DNA of 64,000 nt from Nectonema munidae (lineage: Eukaryota; Nematomorpha; Nectonematoida; Nectonematidae): positions 248,001 to 312,000 of the forward strand of contig JAUIRK010000900.1 of NCBI GenBank assembly GCA_030549495.1. Reading direction: 5' to 3'. Both the position numbers and the translations under genes were made by a program. Numbering within the stretch: the stretch's first letter is position 1; each line of letters begins with the position of its first letter. Under the pieces are notes generated by a model. That model was not told where the DNA came from. It saw nothing but the letters and a program-made list of their open reading frames with translations, and ran no database searches. Positions 11,565 through 21,870 of this stretch are shown one piece after another.

Positions 11565-12414
11565 ATTATAATTTAATAACAATATGATTCTGAATAATTC
11601 GTATAACATATATAAATTCTTTTTGACATTATTCTTAGGATTAACTTTGATAAACACGTTGTCTTATAAGATAGTTAATCATAAGTATTATAGCTAAACG
11701 TGGTTAAAATTTGAGTAAGATGAAGATTAACAAATATTAATATTAGATAACAATTACTCAATGAAAATTGAGTAATTTAAAGATTAACATATTTTATATT
11801 CTTAAGTCTTTTGAAAACTTAATTGGAAAAATGCATTGCTAGTTTCAATTGAGAAGAGGCTGTCTTACGGCTAAATATAAGGACTTGTTAACATCCTGCT
11901 TATTTATGTACTCGCGTATTAATCCACTCTTTCAGACCTAATTGTTAGCGAAATATTAAGTGTATCAATAGCTGTTAATGATTATTATTATTAAGCCCAA
12001 CGAATCCACAATAGTAATTAAACTATTGACGAGCGTGCTATAGTATATTATTATAAACTCCTTCAAAATGAATAGTTTGCTGCCTTTTAAGATAGCAGTT
12101 CTTGGTAAAAAAGAGCCCAAAACTAAAACAGCAAAAACTAATTTCTATAAATGTTAAGATAAAATAATCCTGACACTAATCCTAAGACTAACTCTAAATC
12201 AGAGGCGCACATCCTCAAAATTTTTGGGGGACAAACTTTTTTTTTTATAATTTTCAAAATTTATTATAAAAGAATTTTTGTCTAATGAACACACCGCCAT
12301 TATTACCCGACATTATACTTGCACTGTAATCTCTCAATCCCACCACAACTGCACAGATTTTATGAAGTCAAATTACCTTGTTTGTAATTCTGATTGCATC
12401 ACTACGTTCTAATT
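11565..12414. other. No gene seen
   Basis: AT-rich. A CAGAGGCGCACATCCTC string at about 12200 could be one end of another MITE, but no matching end was found. Confidence 0.5.
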
Positions 12415-13125
12415 CAATGGTTTTCAAGGTGGAGTCCGTTTAATGGGGATCGAGAAGGGGACACTCAGTGAATCGTTTTGCGCAACATTGCATCCATATT
12501 GGGTCATTTGCAATTTTGGCAATAAGTCGCAAGAATAAATAATTTAGTCTTTGAATTGTGTATTATTTTAGCCCTTTATTGCTTTTCAGGCCTAATTTTT
12601 TAGATGTAAATGTGTATTTTTCTTAATGACTTAAAAATGAATGACGACTCATACTTGAAATTTGGGTTTACTGCATTAACGTTTGGTGGGGAAGAGGAAC
12701 ATAATTGTGTTTTGTGCTCTGAAGTGTTAGCCTCCACTTTTCTTAAGCCCTTCAAGTGAAGCTGGCACTGGAAGTGAAGCACTCAAGTTCAGTAAACAAA
12801 ACTATTTACTATTTTAAACGTCAAGCTGAACGATTGTACAAATCCTGGTTTGATAACATAAGAGTTTTCTTTCCAAAATATTAACTTTTGTTTGAAAAGT
12901 TTCAAAAAGTCCCACAATATAGGAGAATAATTGATATTACCTTGCTGCAAAGATATCATATTGAATGTTCTAAGAAGTTCTGAACTTGTAAAGTTGAAGC
13001 ATATCTTCCTGTCAAATGATGCCGTTAGAAGGCTAATAGAAGAGATGTCTGATGGCATATCAGAAGTTGTTTTATTGTTTCGAAACTCAATTTCCAACTT
13101 GTTTGCAATTCAGCTTGATTAAACG
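12415..13125 (+). pseudogene. ZBED5-like hAT transposase remnant, N-terminal part (+)
   Basis: CAATGGTTTTCAAGGTGGAG at 12415 looks like a hAT left terminal repeat. From about 12640 the + strand encodes YLKFGFTALTFGGEEEHNCV followed by CSEVLASTFLKPFK. This is the start of a BED zinc finger as in ZBED5/FAM200-type hAT proteins (FGFT...PQCVLCSEVLSNESMKPSKL in relatives), with the finger broken soon after. Further on, 12931-13122 encodes LSNDAVRRLIEEMSDGISE and then LFAIQLD, matching the region just before the first catalytic aspartate (LSNNTVxRRIxEMSxDI...FALQLDES). The rest of the transposase is missing; a different copy in reverse orientation begins about 270 bp on. Interrupted by stops and frameshifts. 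Confidence 0.75.
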
Positions 13126-13389
13126 ATGGATGCTTTAAACTTAACTCAGTCTTGCGTTTACGACAAGCACCTGGTAGACAATTTTTTGATTTAAAAACTC
13201 TTAACCCTTAACTAAAAGTTTGAAACTCATGTCACCCCTTAGTCCTTACTATCAGCAGCTTAATTATTTTTATTTTCTGTGAAGGAGAGGGTAGAAACAC
13301 CTAAAAAAATATTTAAAAATTTTGAGATTATTTATTAGCAAATTAAGTCACATTGATCCAACCTTAATTTACAAAAACAGATAGGTTTG

Positions 13390-14640
13390 AACAGCTATCC
13401 AACCCAGCTAGTGAGATGCCTTTGCTGCATTTCAACAGCAAGCTTTGAAATTCCTGGCAGAACGTTTGTTAGAGCCAGTCTCATGTCCTCTCCAACATCT
13501 AATCTGTTCCTATTCTTTGTTTTTATATTGGCAATAATGGAAAATCCTGCCTCACATAGTAAGGTAGAAGCAAATGGAACAAGGATACATAAAGCTATCA
13601 TGCTGACTTTGGCGTATGACCGATACATAGCTCACCAGAAGTGATTCACGAATTTCACCTTGAAGAGATCACGAGCTAAAGAGTCGATCCTTAGATCCAG
13701 AAATTCATCTTGGATATCATCTGGTATGCTTACGTCACGTTCAATACAAAATGGGTTCCTTACCAGGGCCTCCTGTTCCTGTGATAACTCAGAGAAGTAA
13801 CGCTCGACTTCCTTTTCTAGAGACAGAAGATGTTCAGTAATCTCATCCTTGAGGAACTGATCCAGTTGGATCTGAGACTCATCCTTCACTACACAATATT
13901 TTCAAACATAACGATGTTTCCAAAATTTGTTTTTCGACGCTAGTTCTGCAGTTTGAAAACAAAGACTCGAAGACTATCTTGAAAAAGGAACTCAAATTTT
14001 GCTTGTTCAGCAGCAATGAATCATGCAGTGGATGCCCTTTGCTTGTGGTGAAAGCCTTTTCACGTTCGAATGTAATCCTAATTTCGATCCCAGCATAGCC
14101 GGTGCCCCACCTGTACAAACCACACGAACGTTTTCACATTGAAGATCTTGGTTTTGAAAAAAAGTTGAAACTTGTTTCATGACATCATCAGCTTTTGTTG
14201 TCGCTTCAAGTGCACTGCACTATAAGAATTCGTCTTTTATGTCACCTGAATTTATGTATCTCACAAAGACAAGCAACTGAGAACATGAACTTGCATCTGT
14301 TGACTCGTCTAGTTGAAAGGAGAACAAAGGGGAACTTTTGTTTTCAGACTTCATTTTCATTTGTCATCAAACTTCATTTGATTCCTTGCATTTTGCAACA
14401 TCATTTGAAATCTTTGGGTAATTGTATTCCTTGAAAGTGGCATAGACTTTATCGCATAAATTATTTCTGATTTGGTGAAATTTTCAAAAAAAGTTGTGCC
14501 AGTTTCTATCATACAATCTTTCAGAATTTTCCCATTTTCAGAAGTAGATTTTTTGGAAATCATTTTTGCCATAACAAAAGATGCCATTGTAGATGCATTT
14601 GATGTAGAAATGAATTTTAAACTTATTTTGACTACCTACT
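13390..14640 (-). pseudogene. ZBED5/SCAND3-like hAT transposase remnant, middle and C-terminal part (-)
   Basis: Read on the minus strand, this copy gives in order: MASFVMAKMISKKSTSENGK near 14587; QLDESTDASSCSQLL near 14300, keeping the first catalytic Asp; CTGGAPAMLG near 14090, where the family has CTDGAPAM so the second catalytic Asp is Gly; a DDIQDEFLDLRID block at 13632-13889; and FASTLLCEAGFSIIANIKTK at 13395-13628, the hAT dimerisation domain, ending at a stop at 13395. Several frameshifts break it. A hAT-like terminal sequence (reverse complement CAAGGGTTCCAAACCCCC) at 15223-15240 is the probable 5' end of this element. The near C-terminus is well preserved, the N-terminal finger not found. 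Confidence 0.8.
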
Positions 14641-15180
14641 AAAGCCGTTTTAAGCTCTATAACCTTTATTTTTCTCATTCAAAATATTTATCTAAATAAT
14701 CTTTCTTACAGGTAGAAAAATGATGTTCTACATAACATTTTTTGAATTATGCCACAGTATTTTGGCATATCATATACTAAACTTTTCTCTAAAACTCGTA
14801 AAAATTCTCTGCCTTTTTGGAAGCCATAATTATGAGTTAGTTTTTTTAAAATGTTCATGAGAATGTAATTAAAAAATGTTCCTATAAATAACTGAAAAAA
14901 TGATGTATATAATATTACGGAAATGTTTAATGAAAAATGAACTCAAAAATGTTCAAAGGGAACATCCATAAATGACTTCCCACAAATATTTTTAAAATTT
15001 GCCCCTTCCACATCTCTCTGAAACCTCCTTCAGTAAAACGTCGTTAATATCAAAAAACATTCATTATATAAAAATCCAAAAGGATGAAAGTAACTATGGG
15101 AGTCATTAAAAGGCAGCAAAGCCTTCTTTTTCTTCCAAATGAATGTTAAAAATCTATTCTTGTCAAATTATAAAAAAAAA

Positions 15181-15240
15181 AGGCTTCGTGGCTCCTCTGC
15201 AAAGACTTGGTGACCCCCTCCAGGGGGTTTGGAACCCTTG
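15181..15240 (-). repeat. hAT terminal repeat, probable 5' end of the reverse hAT copy
   Basis: Reading leftwards from 15240, CAAGGGTTCCAAACCCCCTG then GGGGGTCACCAAGTC is the typical start of a hAT element. It lies upstream of the minus-strand transposase remnant at 13390-14640. No matching left end was found. Confidence 0.5.
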
Positions 15241-15756
15241 TCTTAGCAGTAGAACTACTACAAGAGAAATATTTGACAAGGTGGACGATTTTTTACAACA
15301 CATTTTATTAGCTAGAACATCCACTTGCAAAGCAAACGAGACATGCATGAATTTTCTGATGTCCGTTTTCGTATATTCCCATCATTTTTAGTGAACATAT
15401 TTCAATCTATGAATTTCCTTAAGCTTGCGCTGCCAGGAAAAGAGATCACCGTACTCCATCGTCATTAAAAATTGGCGGCTTTTTGTAATGAAGGTGGAAT
15501 TATCGCATTCTTAGACGGGAAATATTTTGCTCGATTTTCGAACATGTCCTGGAAGCCACGAAACATCTTGTAGCATATCTTAGCCAAGAAATTTCATTAG
15601 AAATATATGCCTTCATTTCATAATTTTGATTGATACTTGTATTCCAGTTGTGTCATCCTCTCTCTTTTTTTAGATTAAGAACATGAGATCTATATGCTGT
15701 GTTTATTTTACTGACACATTTGACCTAAAATTATTATTTTTTTAACTCTTATTTTA

Positions 15757-15894
15757 TTAACCCATTTAAGGCCAAGCAAAGCAGACGATATCTAAAAAAA
15801 ACCCAGACGATTTATATTCAAAGTCATTGAAAAAAGCAGACGAAGATGAAATTACTTATGTTTCAAAATAGGAACATTGGCCGTAAATGGGTAG
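15757..15894. mobile_element. TTAA-type MITE, family A
   Basis: TTAA (15757-15760) is followed by CCCATTTAAGGCCAA. The right end is TTGGCCGTAAATGGG (15877-15891), an inverted repeat with one change. The right-hand TTAA is decayed. The interior has GCAGACGAT motifs, which also occur in the trimer at 16115. A relative of its right arm (TAGGAACATTGG preceded by GAAATTACTTATGT) appears inverted at 23315. TTAA targets and CCC ends point to the piggyBac superfamily. Confidence 0.7.
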
Positions 15895-16114
15895 AAGCAT
15901 TATCATAGCTTATGTTTCAATTTTTGTTGTTGTGAGGTGAAAAATGTAACACAAAATCCCCAATAAATAAAATCCTTGTCTTTTTCCAATTTGCAACGCT
16001 AACTCAAATCTTCATAAAATTTGCTCGTTCCAAAAAAAATTCTCCAACAAGTAACATACTTCACGAAGTAAATTATTTTTTTGACTCGCGAATAATACGA
16101 TACCTGCCTTCTGT

Positions 16115-16507
16115 TTAACCCGTTATCGAGCAGAATAATCAGACGATATCTAATGTAAAGCAGAAGATTTGTATTAAAGAGCTTTGATAAACGCAGACGA
16201 TTTTATTTTTGTAAAGTCGACATATGTCGACTGTGGTCGATAACCGATTAACCAGTTATCGAGCAGAATAATCAGACGATATGTAATGTAAAGCAGAAGA
16301 TTTGTATTAAAGAGCATTGATAAACGCAGACGATTTTATTTTTGTAAAGTCGACATATGTCGACTGTGGTCGATAACCGATTAACCAGTTATCGAGCAGA
16401 ATAATCAGACGATATCTAATGTAAAGCAGAAGATTTGTATTAAAGAGCATTGATAAACGCAGACGATTTTATTTTTGTAAAGTCGACTGTGGTCGATAAC
16501 CGGTTAA
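16115..16507. mobile_element. Three head-to-tail TTAA-type MITEs sharing single TTAA junctions
   Basis: TTAA occurs at 16115, 16248, 16381 and 16504. Between these lie three near-identical units of 133, 133 and 123 bp. Each starts CC(C/A)GTTATCGAG and ends GTCGATAACCGR, inverted repeats of each other. Units 1 and 2 contain the perfect palindrome GTCGACATATGTCGAC, and unit 3 has lost ten bases there. Units differ by only a few substitutions. Each junction has exactly one TTAA, so every unit is a complete TIR-bounded element and the set is also a tandem array. TTAA and CC ends indicate piggyBac-type mobilisation. Confidence 0.85.
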
Positions 16508-17604
16508 TAACGATATTCTATATAAGGAATACGTTTCGAAAAAATGTTTGCTGATAATAACAGAGAATAGCATTTACGATTGAGAGAAGGATGTTCCATG
16601 GAGAAAATTCTTTTTGATAAGAAATCTATGGTTTTAAAACAACTTTTATTTACCGTTATATCGAACTCTCATTCACCTCCTTTTCAGATTAAATTGCTAA
16701 AATTGTTAAGATTGATGCAGATAGTACATTAAGTATGTCGTGTCCATCCTTTTTGTGTAATAAAAAATTATGGGAACCCAATTTTTGCTGAGTATTGGAA
16801 CTCCGAATTGGGGATCTGTAGATTGGAATCAAAGTTGAATTTTCGCAAGTACTTGGAGTCGAAGTCAGATTTTTGTTAATAGATGGTGTCAGAATCGGAG
16901 ATTTTACCATCCCATTTTGCAACCCTTCCTTCAATTATTATAAATTCACAAGTTTACTTCATTTATTAGTTTCATGAGGTCATTAACTCATCTTCTGTTC
17001 ATGATTTGCATGACATTTGTCATCATCTATATTATTATATAAAAAGTTATCGGTTTTTTGTCACGGGGAGGGAAGAGTACGCAAACTCGTTGATCTTATT
17101 GGTTAAAAAATTTAAAATGTTTTTTTGTTTCAACGAATCAAATAACGCTAGAATCGAAGGAATTTTGTTTGACAATTCTTTAACAATTTTTGACTATTCA
17201 AATGAACTGCGCAAAATCTCAGATCTGGTTGTTTAAAATTCAATCATTTTCAACTATTCTCATATATTATATTTGTTATATACGCGCAACGTGAGTTACC
17301 GAGTATAGCTAGTAATTCCTTAGTTTTATACAATCGAATATCAAAATATCTTAAACAGAACTGTAGTTTTCTTAAACCAATTTTTTATTTTATATCAATC
17401 AATATATTTTTCCCAATATTCATTGTAATGAAGAATCCTTAAAATCTGGCACAAATATTTTTGTTTTCCATGTTTCCCATAAATAAAATCATTCCTTGAA
17501 CTTACTGTAGATATTGAAAAACCCTTAAATTCTAGTATTTACTCCAAATTTTTAGCCATACCACCATAACTAATATTTCTAAAAGCTATGAAAATTATTC
17601 ATTC
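16508..17604. other. No gene seen; possible MITE debris
   Basis: 16780-16930 is rich in ACTCCGAATT/GGAGTC-like strings similar to the 6788-7086 MITE, without defined ends. A frame at 17006-17236 (+) shows no family motif and I do not call it a gene. Confidence 0.45.
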
Positions 17605-17860
17605 GAAACCATATTTTTTCAAATGATATTTATATTCAGTAACCAATAAATAATTCTTTCTTATTTTCTGCGATTTACAATATTTAAAAACAATGGGTTC
17701 AGCTGAAATTGGTTTACATACATTATTTAGAACTCTTTTCAATATGAAATTTCAAACAATTGCAATTAGAACAATTTTCCTGCATTAATTTATTTGAGGT
17801 AGAGTGCTTGAAGCACAATGTAACCAATTGTTTATTAAATTTTTTCAAGTTTTTTTGATC
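17605..17860 (+). repeat. Left copy of direct repeats flanking the FHQD-family remnant
   Basis: CCATATTTTTTCAAATGATA through ACCAATAAATAATTCTTTCT, CTGCGATTTACAATAT and a TTTATTTGAGGTAGAGTGCT-like string matches 19888-20165 in the same order and orientation, with small insertions and an overall similarity that I judge by eye to be moderate to high. Confidence 0.6.
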
Positions 17861-17999
17861 AATTTTTTCTCCTGATTTCAAAAATGATGTTATTTTATTT
17901 GGTATTATTATATTTCTAGAGATATAGCTTCATAATATGTTTTCATATATTTGAAATCGGTATATTTTTTAATAATATACTTACTTTTAATTTTTTGGT

Positions 18000-19566
18000 T
18001 AGATTTACTTATTGAGGATGTCTCATATTCAATGTATAAATTCTCCAGATTCATTTTTTTATGTGTGAGGGTATTATACTGGAAAAAACAGGTAGTACAC
18101 AAAATTATTAAAAGATCAAAACTGTGGATTGCATATGAGCTATATTTTGCAATGCTTATGGGTGATCAAAACAAATCATAGGGTCCACATGTAGTATGTG
18201 GATGTTGTCGTTCAACCTTAGAAGGATGGTTGAGAGGAACAAGAAAAGCAATGCCCTTTGGAATTCCAAGAATATAGAGAGAATCTAAAAATCATCTTAA
18301 TGATTGATATATCGAAGTATTGAAAAGTAATAGGTAGACAAGTGCTTCAGTATCCAGACATACCATCATCAAAAGCACCTGTTTTACATAATAGCAGTTT
18401 AACATTACTACTGCCGCGAACAAAAGTATTTTAGCTAAAAAAAATTTTATATTAAAACTTTTTTTTAAGATGAAAAATGTATATGACTAACCTCACTTTC
18501 CAAATCAAAACGAACTAGATGATTTAATCAGAGATTTGGGACTTACTAAGTCAGGAGCTGAACTTCTTTCTTCAGGACTTAAAGAATGGAATTTACTAAG
18601 TGAAAACCAAAAAAGACATGAAAAATTTGAAATGTTTTATAATGTATGTAATCATCTTTGTTATTGTGAAGATGTGATTGGATTGTTCACTTCAATTGGA
18701 CTTCAACATAAATCTAAAGAATGGCGTTTGTTTATAGATAGCTCAACTAGGAGTCAAAGCAGTTTTGCTTCATAATGGAAACAAATATCCATCTATACCT
18801 CTTGCACGTTCCGTTCAGAAAAAAGAAAATTATGATAATGTCTAACAAATCCTTGAAAGTATAAAATACTCTCAATTTCAATGAGAGGTTTGAGGAGATT
18901 TTAAAATGCTTTCTTTTTTGCTTGACTTACAAGGAAGTAACACAAAACATTCGTGTTTTCTTTATTTATAGAATAGCAGAGCTGACAGTCATCATTATTT
19001 TAATAAAGTTGATTGGCCACTGCGAGAAGTACTTCAGCCACGAATGTTTAATGTACTCAGACAACCTTTTGTAGATTCAGTTTTTTTTGTCTCCACTTAA
19101 TTTAAAGTTGAGTTTGGTTAAACAGTTTGTAAAGGATCTTGATTGTGAAAGTAAAACATTACAAGAAATTCTTTCAATGTTTCGAAAGCTTTCTGAAGCT
19201 AAAATTAAAAATGGCTTATTCATTGGGCTCCATATAAATGCAATGTTAAAGTCAAAAAAATTAGAAGTAATGACAAAAATGGACAAAGAAGCATGGTGGG
19301 CATTTTGTAATGTAGTCCGTAGATTTCTCGGAAATAAAAAAGTTTTTAAATACAAAAAACTTGTATCAAACCTCATTCATACATTACATAAGCTAGGCTG
19401 TTGTATGTTCTTGAAGATTCATTTTTTGCACTCACATTTGGATTTTTTTTCTGAAAGCTTAGGTGGTGTCTGCAATGAGCATGGCCAAAGATTTCATCAG
19501 CAGATTGCAACGATGGAAAGAAGGTATCAAGGATGCTGGAACACGGCTATGATGGAATATCTCTAG
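18000..19566 (+). pseudogene. Broken copy of an unnamed multicopy arthropod family (FLHSHLDFF...FHQ)
   Basis: From about 18110 the + strand encodes YELYFAMLMGDQNKS, then GPHVVCGCCRSTLEGWLRGT and FGIPRI. 18536-18775 encodes LLSSGLKEWNLL and LFTSIGLQHKSKEWRLFIDS. 19087-19566 encodes FRKLSEAKIKNGLFIGLHIN, RRFLGNKKVF and IHFLHSHLDFFSESLG, followed by HGQRFHQQIATMERRYQG. I recognise this as a family that recurs in many copies in arthropod and cnidarian genomes, with relatives reading GDQDKxWAPHxVC, WRLFIDSSK and DEHGERFHQDI. Its repeated acidic positions suggest an RNase H-fold transposase, but that is inference and I know no established superfamily name. The copy is interrupted several times, with the middle third largely lost. 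Confidence 0.72.
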
Positions 19567-19887
19567 TAAATAATGATAAGAACATTCACTTGAGAAAATC
19601 TAGAACTTCAAAACACTTTTTATTTTAATAAAAAAAAATTTTAACACTAAATCTTATTTTTTGAAAGTACATAGATACTAAAAAACTTTTCAACAAATAA
19701 AATTTGGCCAAAAAGTGTATGAAATTTAAAACTTTTTTTCAAAAAAAAAAGTATCAATGAAATGCCAAAACAAGTACTTTTTTTGCAATCAGCGGTTAAA
19801 ATTACATATATAAACATTCAAAAATACAGCTACACAAAAACATTGTTACATTGTGATTTGATTAATTTTTCATTTTTCCTTAAAATT

Positions 19888-20170
19888 AAACCATATTTTT
19901 TCCAATGATATTTATATTGAATAACCAATAAATAATTCTTTCTTATTTTTAATTTTTTTATTTCAATTTATTTCTGCGATTTACAATGTATAAAAACAAT
20001 TGCTTCACTATCGTCAATTAATAGTTATATAGGTAGACACATTATTTAGAACCCTCTTCAATGTGAATTTTCAAGCAAATGTAATTGCAGCAATTTTCCT
20101 TGATTCATTTATTTAAGATACAGTGCTTGATTAAAGTTTCATTCTCCTCAAATTTTTTGCCATTATTTAA
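19888..20170 (+). repeat. Right copy of direct repeats, directly upstream of VIPAS39
   Basis: This copy matches 17605-17860 (CCATATTTTTTCCAATGATA, ACCAATAAATAATTCTTTCT, CTGCGATTTACAAT). It ends about 110 bp before the VIPAS39 start codon, so it probably overlaps the promoter or 5' UTR of that gene. A TTCTTCTTTTAG acceptor-like site follows at 20185-20196. Confidence 0.6.
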
Positions 20171-20279
20171 TTATCTAAATTTTTTTCTTCTTTTAGATAA
20201 AAGCTTGCTCATCAATTGAACAAAATTTAAATAATACTTTTTAAAGTTGTATTCTAAGCTTACTTATGATTATTTAATC

Positions 20280-21803
20280 ATGGGAGAGGAAAAGGGGGTG
20301 GCAGGTGGAGTCGATGATACGTACTGGCAAAATTCAGATGTTGGCAAGTTAGATTTCAACTTCGACACTCCAGACACTGGCCATAAGAGAGAATACATTT
20401 CGAAGCATTCTCTGAACGCTCCTTCGAAATCTCCGACACCCACACAGGGCAACTTGGATCTGAGTGTTGCAGTGCCCACGGCTCCTCATTTGGATTTAAA
20501 GCAGAGTTCTCGTCACGTCATTAATCAGCATAGGTGTAGTAGTAATTCCATTAATTCAAAGAAATCTTCAAACTCCTTCTCAAATCTCTCCATCCTTTCA
20601 CAAACGCCCTCCTTTTTCAAGGAAAGGGTCGTTAAAAGGAGCTCGCAATTAGGGAAATTCATCACCAATACGATTATCACACCCACTGCCTCAAACAGTA
20701 ACATTTCGAATTCCCTTGGTTTCATGCCACGACAGAATCATAACCTATCTTTCTCCTCATCGATCAACGAAGAAGCTGCAAGCAGCGTTGATGCTCCTCT
20801 CAGTCACAGCCTCACTCATCAGCATAATGTTCAGGCTTTTCACGTGAATAAGTTCACTTCCATCCATATTAACGTTGTGAACCAAATGATTTTAGGTGAG
20901 GATGTGAGCAAAATAAACTTGAATCCGTTCAAAAGCATCAAAGACAAATTTTGTTTATTGGATGCTGCCATTTTTCGATGTGATAGTCAAGTTCTTTTCC
21001 AAATTATCCACTTCATCTACAATACCCTTTCTCTTACGCTATTGATGGAAGAAATGCAAAAGAGGCCGATCGCCATGTCGCATTTTCTAAAATACCTCAC
21101 CTGCATCAAAGGGAATAACAGCACTGAGCAGACTTTGTACTTGGAAGTTTTATCTCTATCAAAAGAAGACAAGGGCAATGCCATCTTTTACGAAAATATT
21201 AAAAATATTTTTAACGCAAATACTTTGAAACCCTTTGAAAAATTTATTCAAGAAATGAGTGCGCTTTCAAAGAATGGCCTTTTTAGGAATATCGTCACTG
21301 ATCCAGATGACCTAGCTTACCTATCTGAGTACGCCTCTCTTTTAAAATGCCAATTCACGTTGGATGCATTGATGAACAGATTTGATGGCGATGTTCAGAA
21401 ATCCTTCAAGCCTCTTTTACCTTTGAATGACAGTGTCAAGTTTGCTTCGCTAGTGGACACTATAATCCTGATTGATGCCTTGCAACATACTAAAGTTACG
21501 CTCTCCTCTTTTTCATCTATTTCAATATCTACTTTGGTGCAGGAACACCGACTGCCTGATAAGCAATACAAGATTGCAATGATCTTCAGTAAAATTCTGC
21601 AAGAAAATTGGTCAGAAATTGAGAAAATAGTTCAAAAATCTGATAATCTTTTTGCCTTTCCTCACGGAAGAAGTGTGATTTCCTTTGAAACCGTAGTAGA
21701 ATTGTTGACTTCAGCAAATGTTTCTCCTCTTGTAATGGAGAGGTTTAGACACCTCGTTCAAAGTAAAAAAGTAAGAGATGGAAGAACTTTCGAAACTTTG
21801 TGA
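20280..21803 (+). CDS. VIPAS39: VIPAS39 / SPE-39 (VPS16B) homologue, single long exon
   Basis: The protein pairs with VPS33B in the CHEVI complex on endosomes and works in late-endosome and lysosome-related organelle trafficking. The 507-residue frame starts at the ATG at 20280; the next upstream in-frame codons lack a good context and the N-terminus MGEEKG...DDTYWQN resembles the family's EEEYWN start. Residues 30-200 are a low-complexity, Ser/Asn-rich linker as in relatives. The conserved VPS16-C-like helical region begins at about 213: NPFKSIKDKFCLLDAAI, LSLTLLMEEMQKRPIAMSHF, then RLPDKQYKIA (424-433) and FETVVELL (469-476). Homologues I recall continue about 50 residues beyond this point, whereas here the frame stops at 507. 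Two splice-donor-like sites (GTAAAA at 21763, GTAAGA at 21771) precede the stop, so a further exon may exist. No upstream intron is needed, though a 5' UTR acceptor at 20195-20196 is possible. Confidence 0.88.
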   Translation: MGEEKGVAGGVDDTYWQNSDVGKLDFNFDTPDTGHKREYISKHSLNAPSKSPTPTQGNLDLSVAVPTAPHLDLKQSSRHVINQHRCSSNSINSKKSSNSFSNLSILSQTPSFFKERVVKRSSQLGKFITNTIITPTASNSNISNSLGFMPRQNHNLSFSSSINEEAASSVDAPLSHSLTHQHNVQAFHVNKFTSIHINVVNQMILGEDVSKINLNPFKSIKDKFCLLDAAIFRCDSQVLFQIIHFIYNTLSLTLLMEEMQKRPIAMSHFLKYLTCIKGNNSTEQTLYLEVLSLSKEDKGNAIFYENIKNIFNANTLKPFEKFIQEMSALSKNGLFRNIVTDPDDLAYLSEYASLLKCQFTLDALMNRFDGDVQKSFKPLLPLNDSVKFASLVDTIILIDALQHTKVTLSSFSSISISTLVQEHRLPDKQYKIAMIFSKILQENWSEIEKIVQKSDNLFAFPHGRSVISFETVVELLTSANVSPLVMERFRHLVQSKKVRDGRTFETL

Positions 21804-21864
21804 ATTCTTTTTGTAAAGCCTAATACTGACTTATGTTATATTATTTAAAATTTTATCTTTCAAA

Positions 21865-21870
21865 AATAAA
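21865..21870 (+). promoter_or_regulatory. Polyadenylation signal after VIPAS39
   Basis: AATAAA lies about 60 nt after the stop at 21803. If used, the single-exon reading frame is the whole gene and the protein truly lacks the family C-terminus. Confidence 0.5.

Noticed and set aside
15143-15391. 82-codon frame spanning the hAT end
   Set aside because: It reads straight across a transposon terminus and has no family motif.
16689-16934. 81-codon minus-strand frame as a gene
   Set aside because: Its Ser/Thr/Pro-rich sequence comes from GACTCC-type repeats like those in the MITE at 6788-7086.
17006-17236. 76-codon frame as a gene
   Set aside because: No recognisable motif, no splice or start support, and the surroundings are repeat debris.
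20280-21803. VIPAS39 frame as a decayed processed pseudogene
   Set aside because: 507 codons are open with the conserved core intact and there is no A-tail after the AATAAA; a young functional retrogene remains possible but is not shown.
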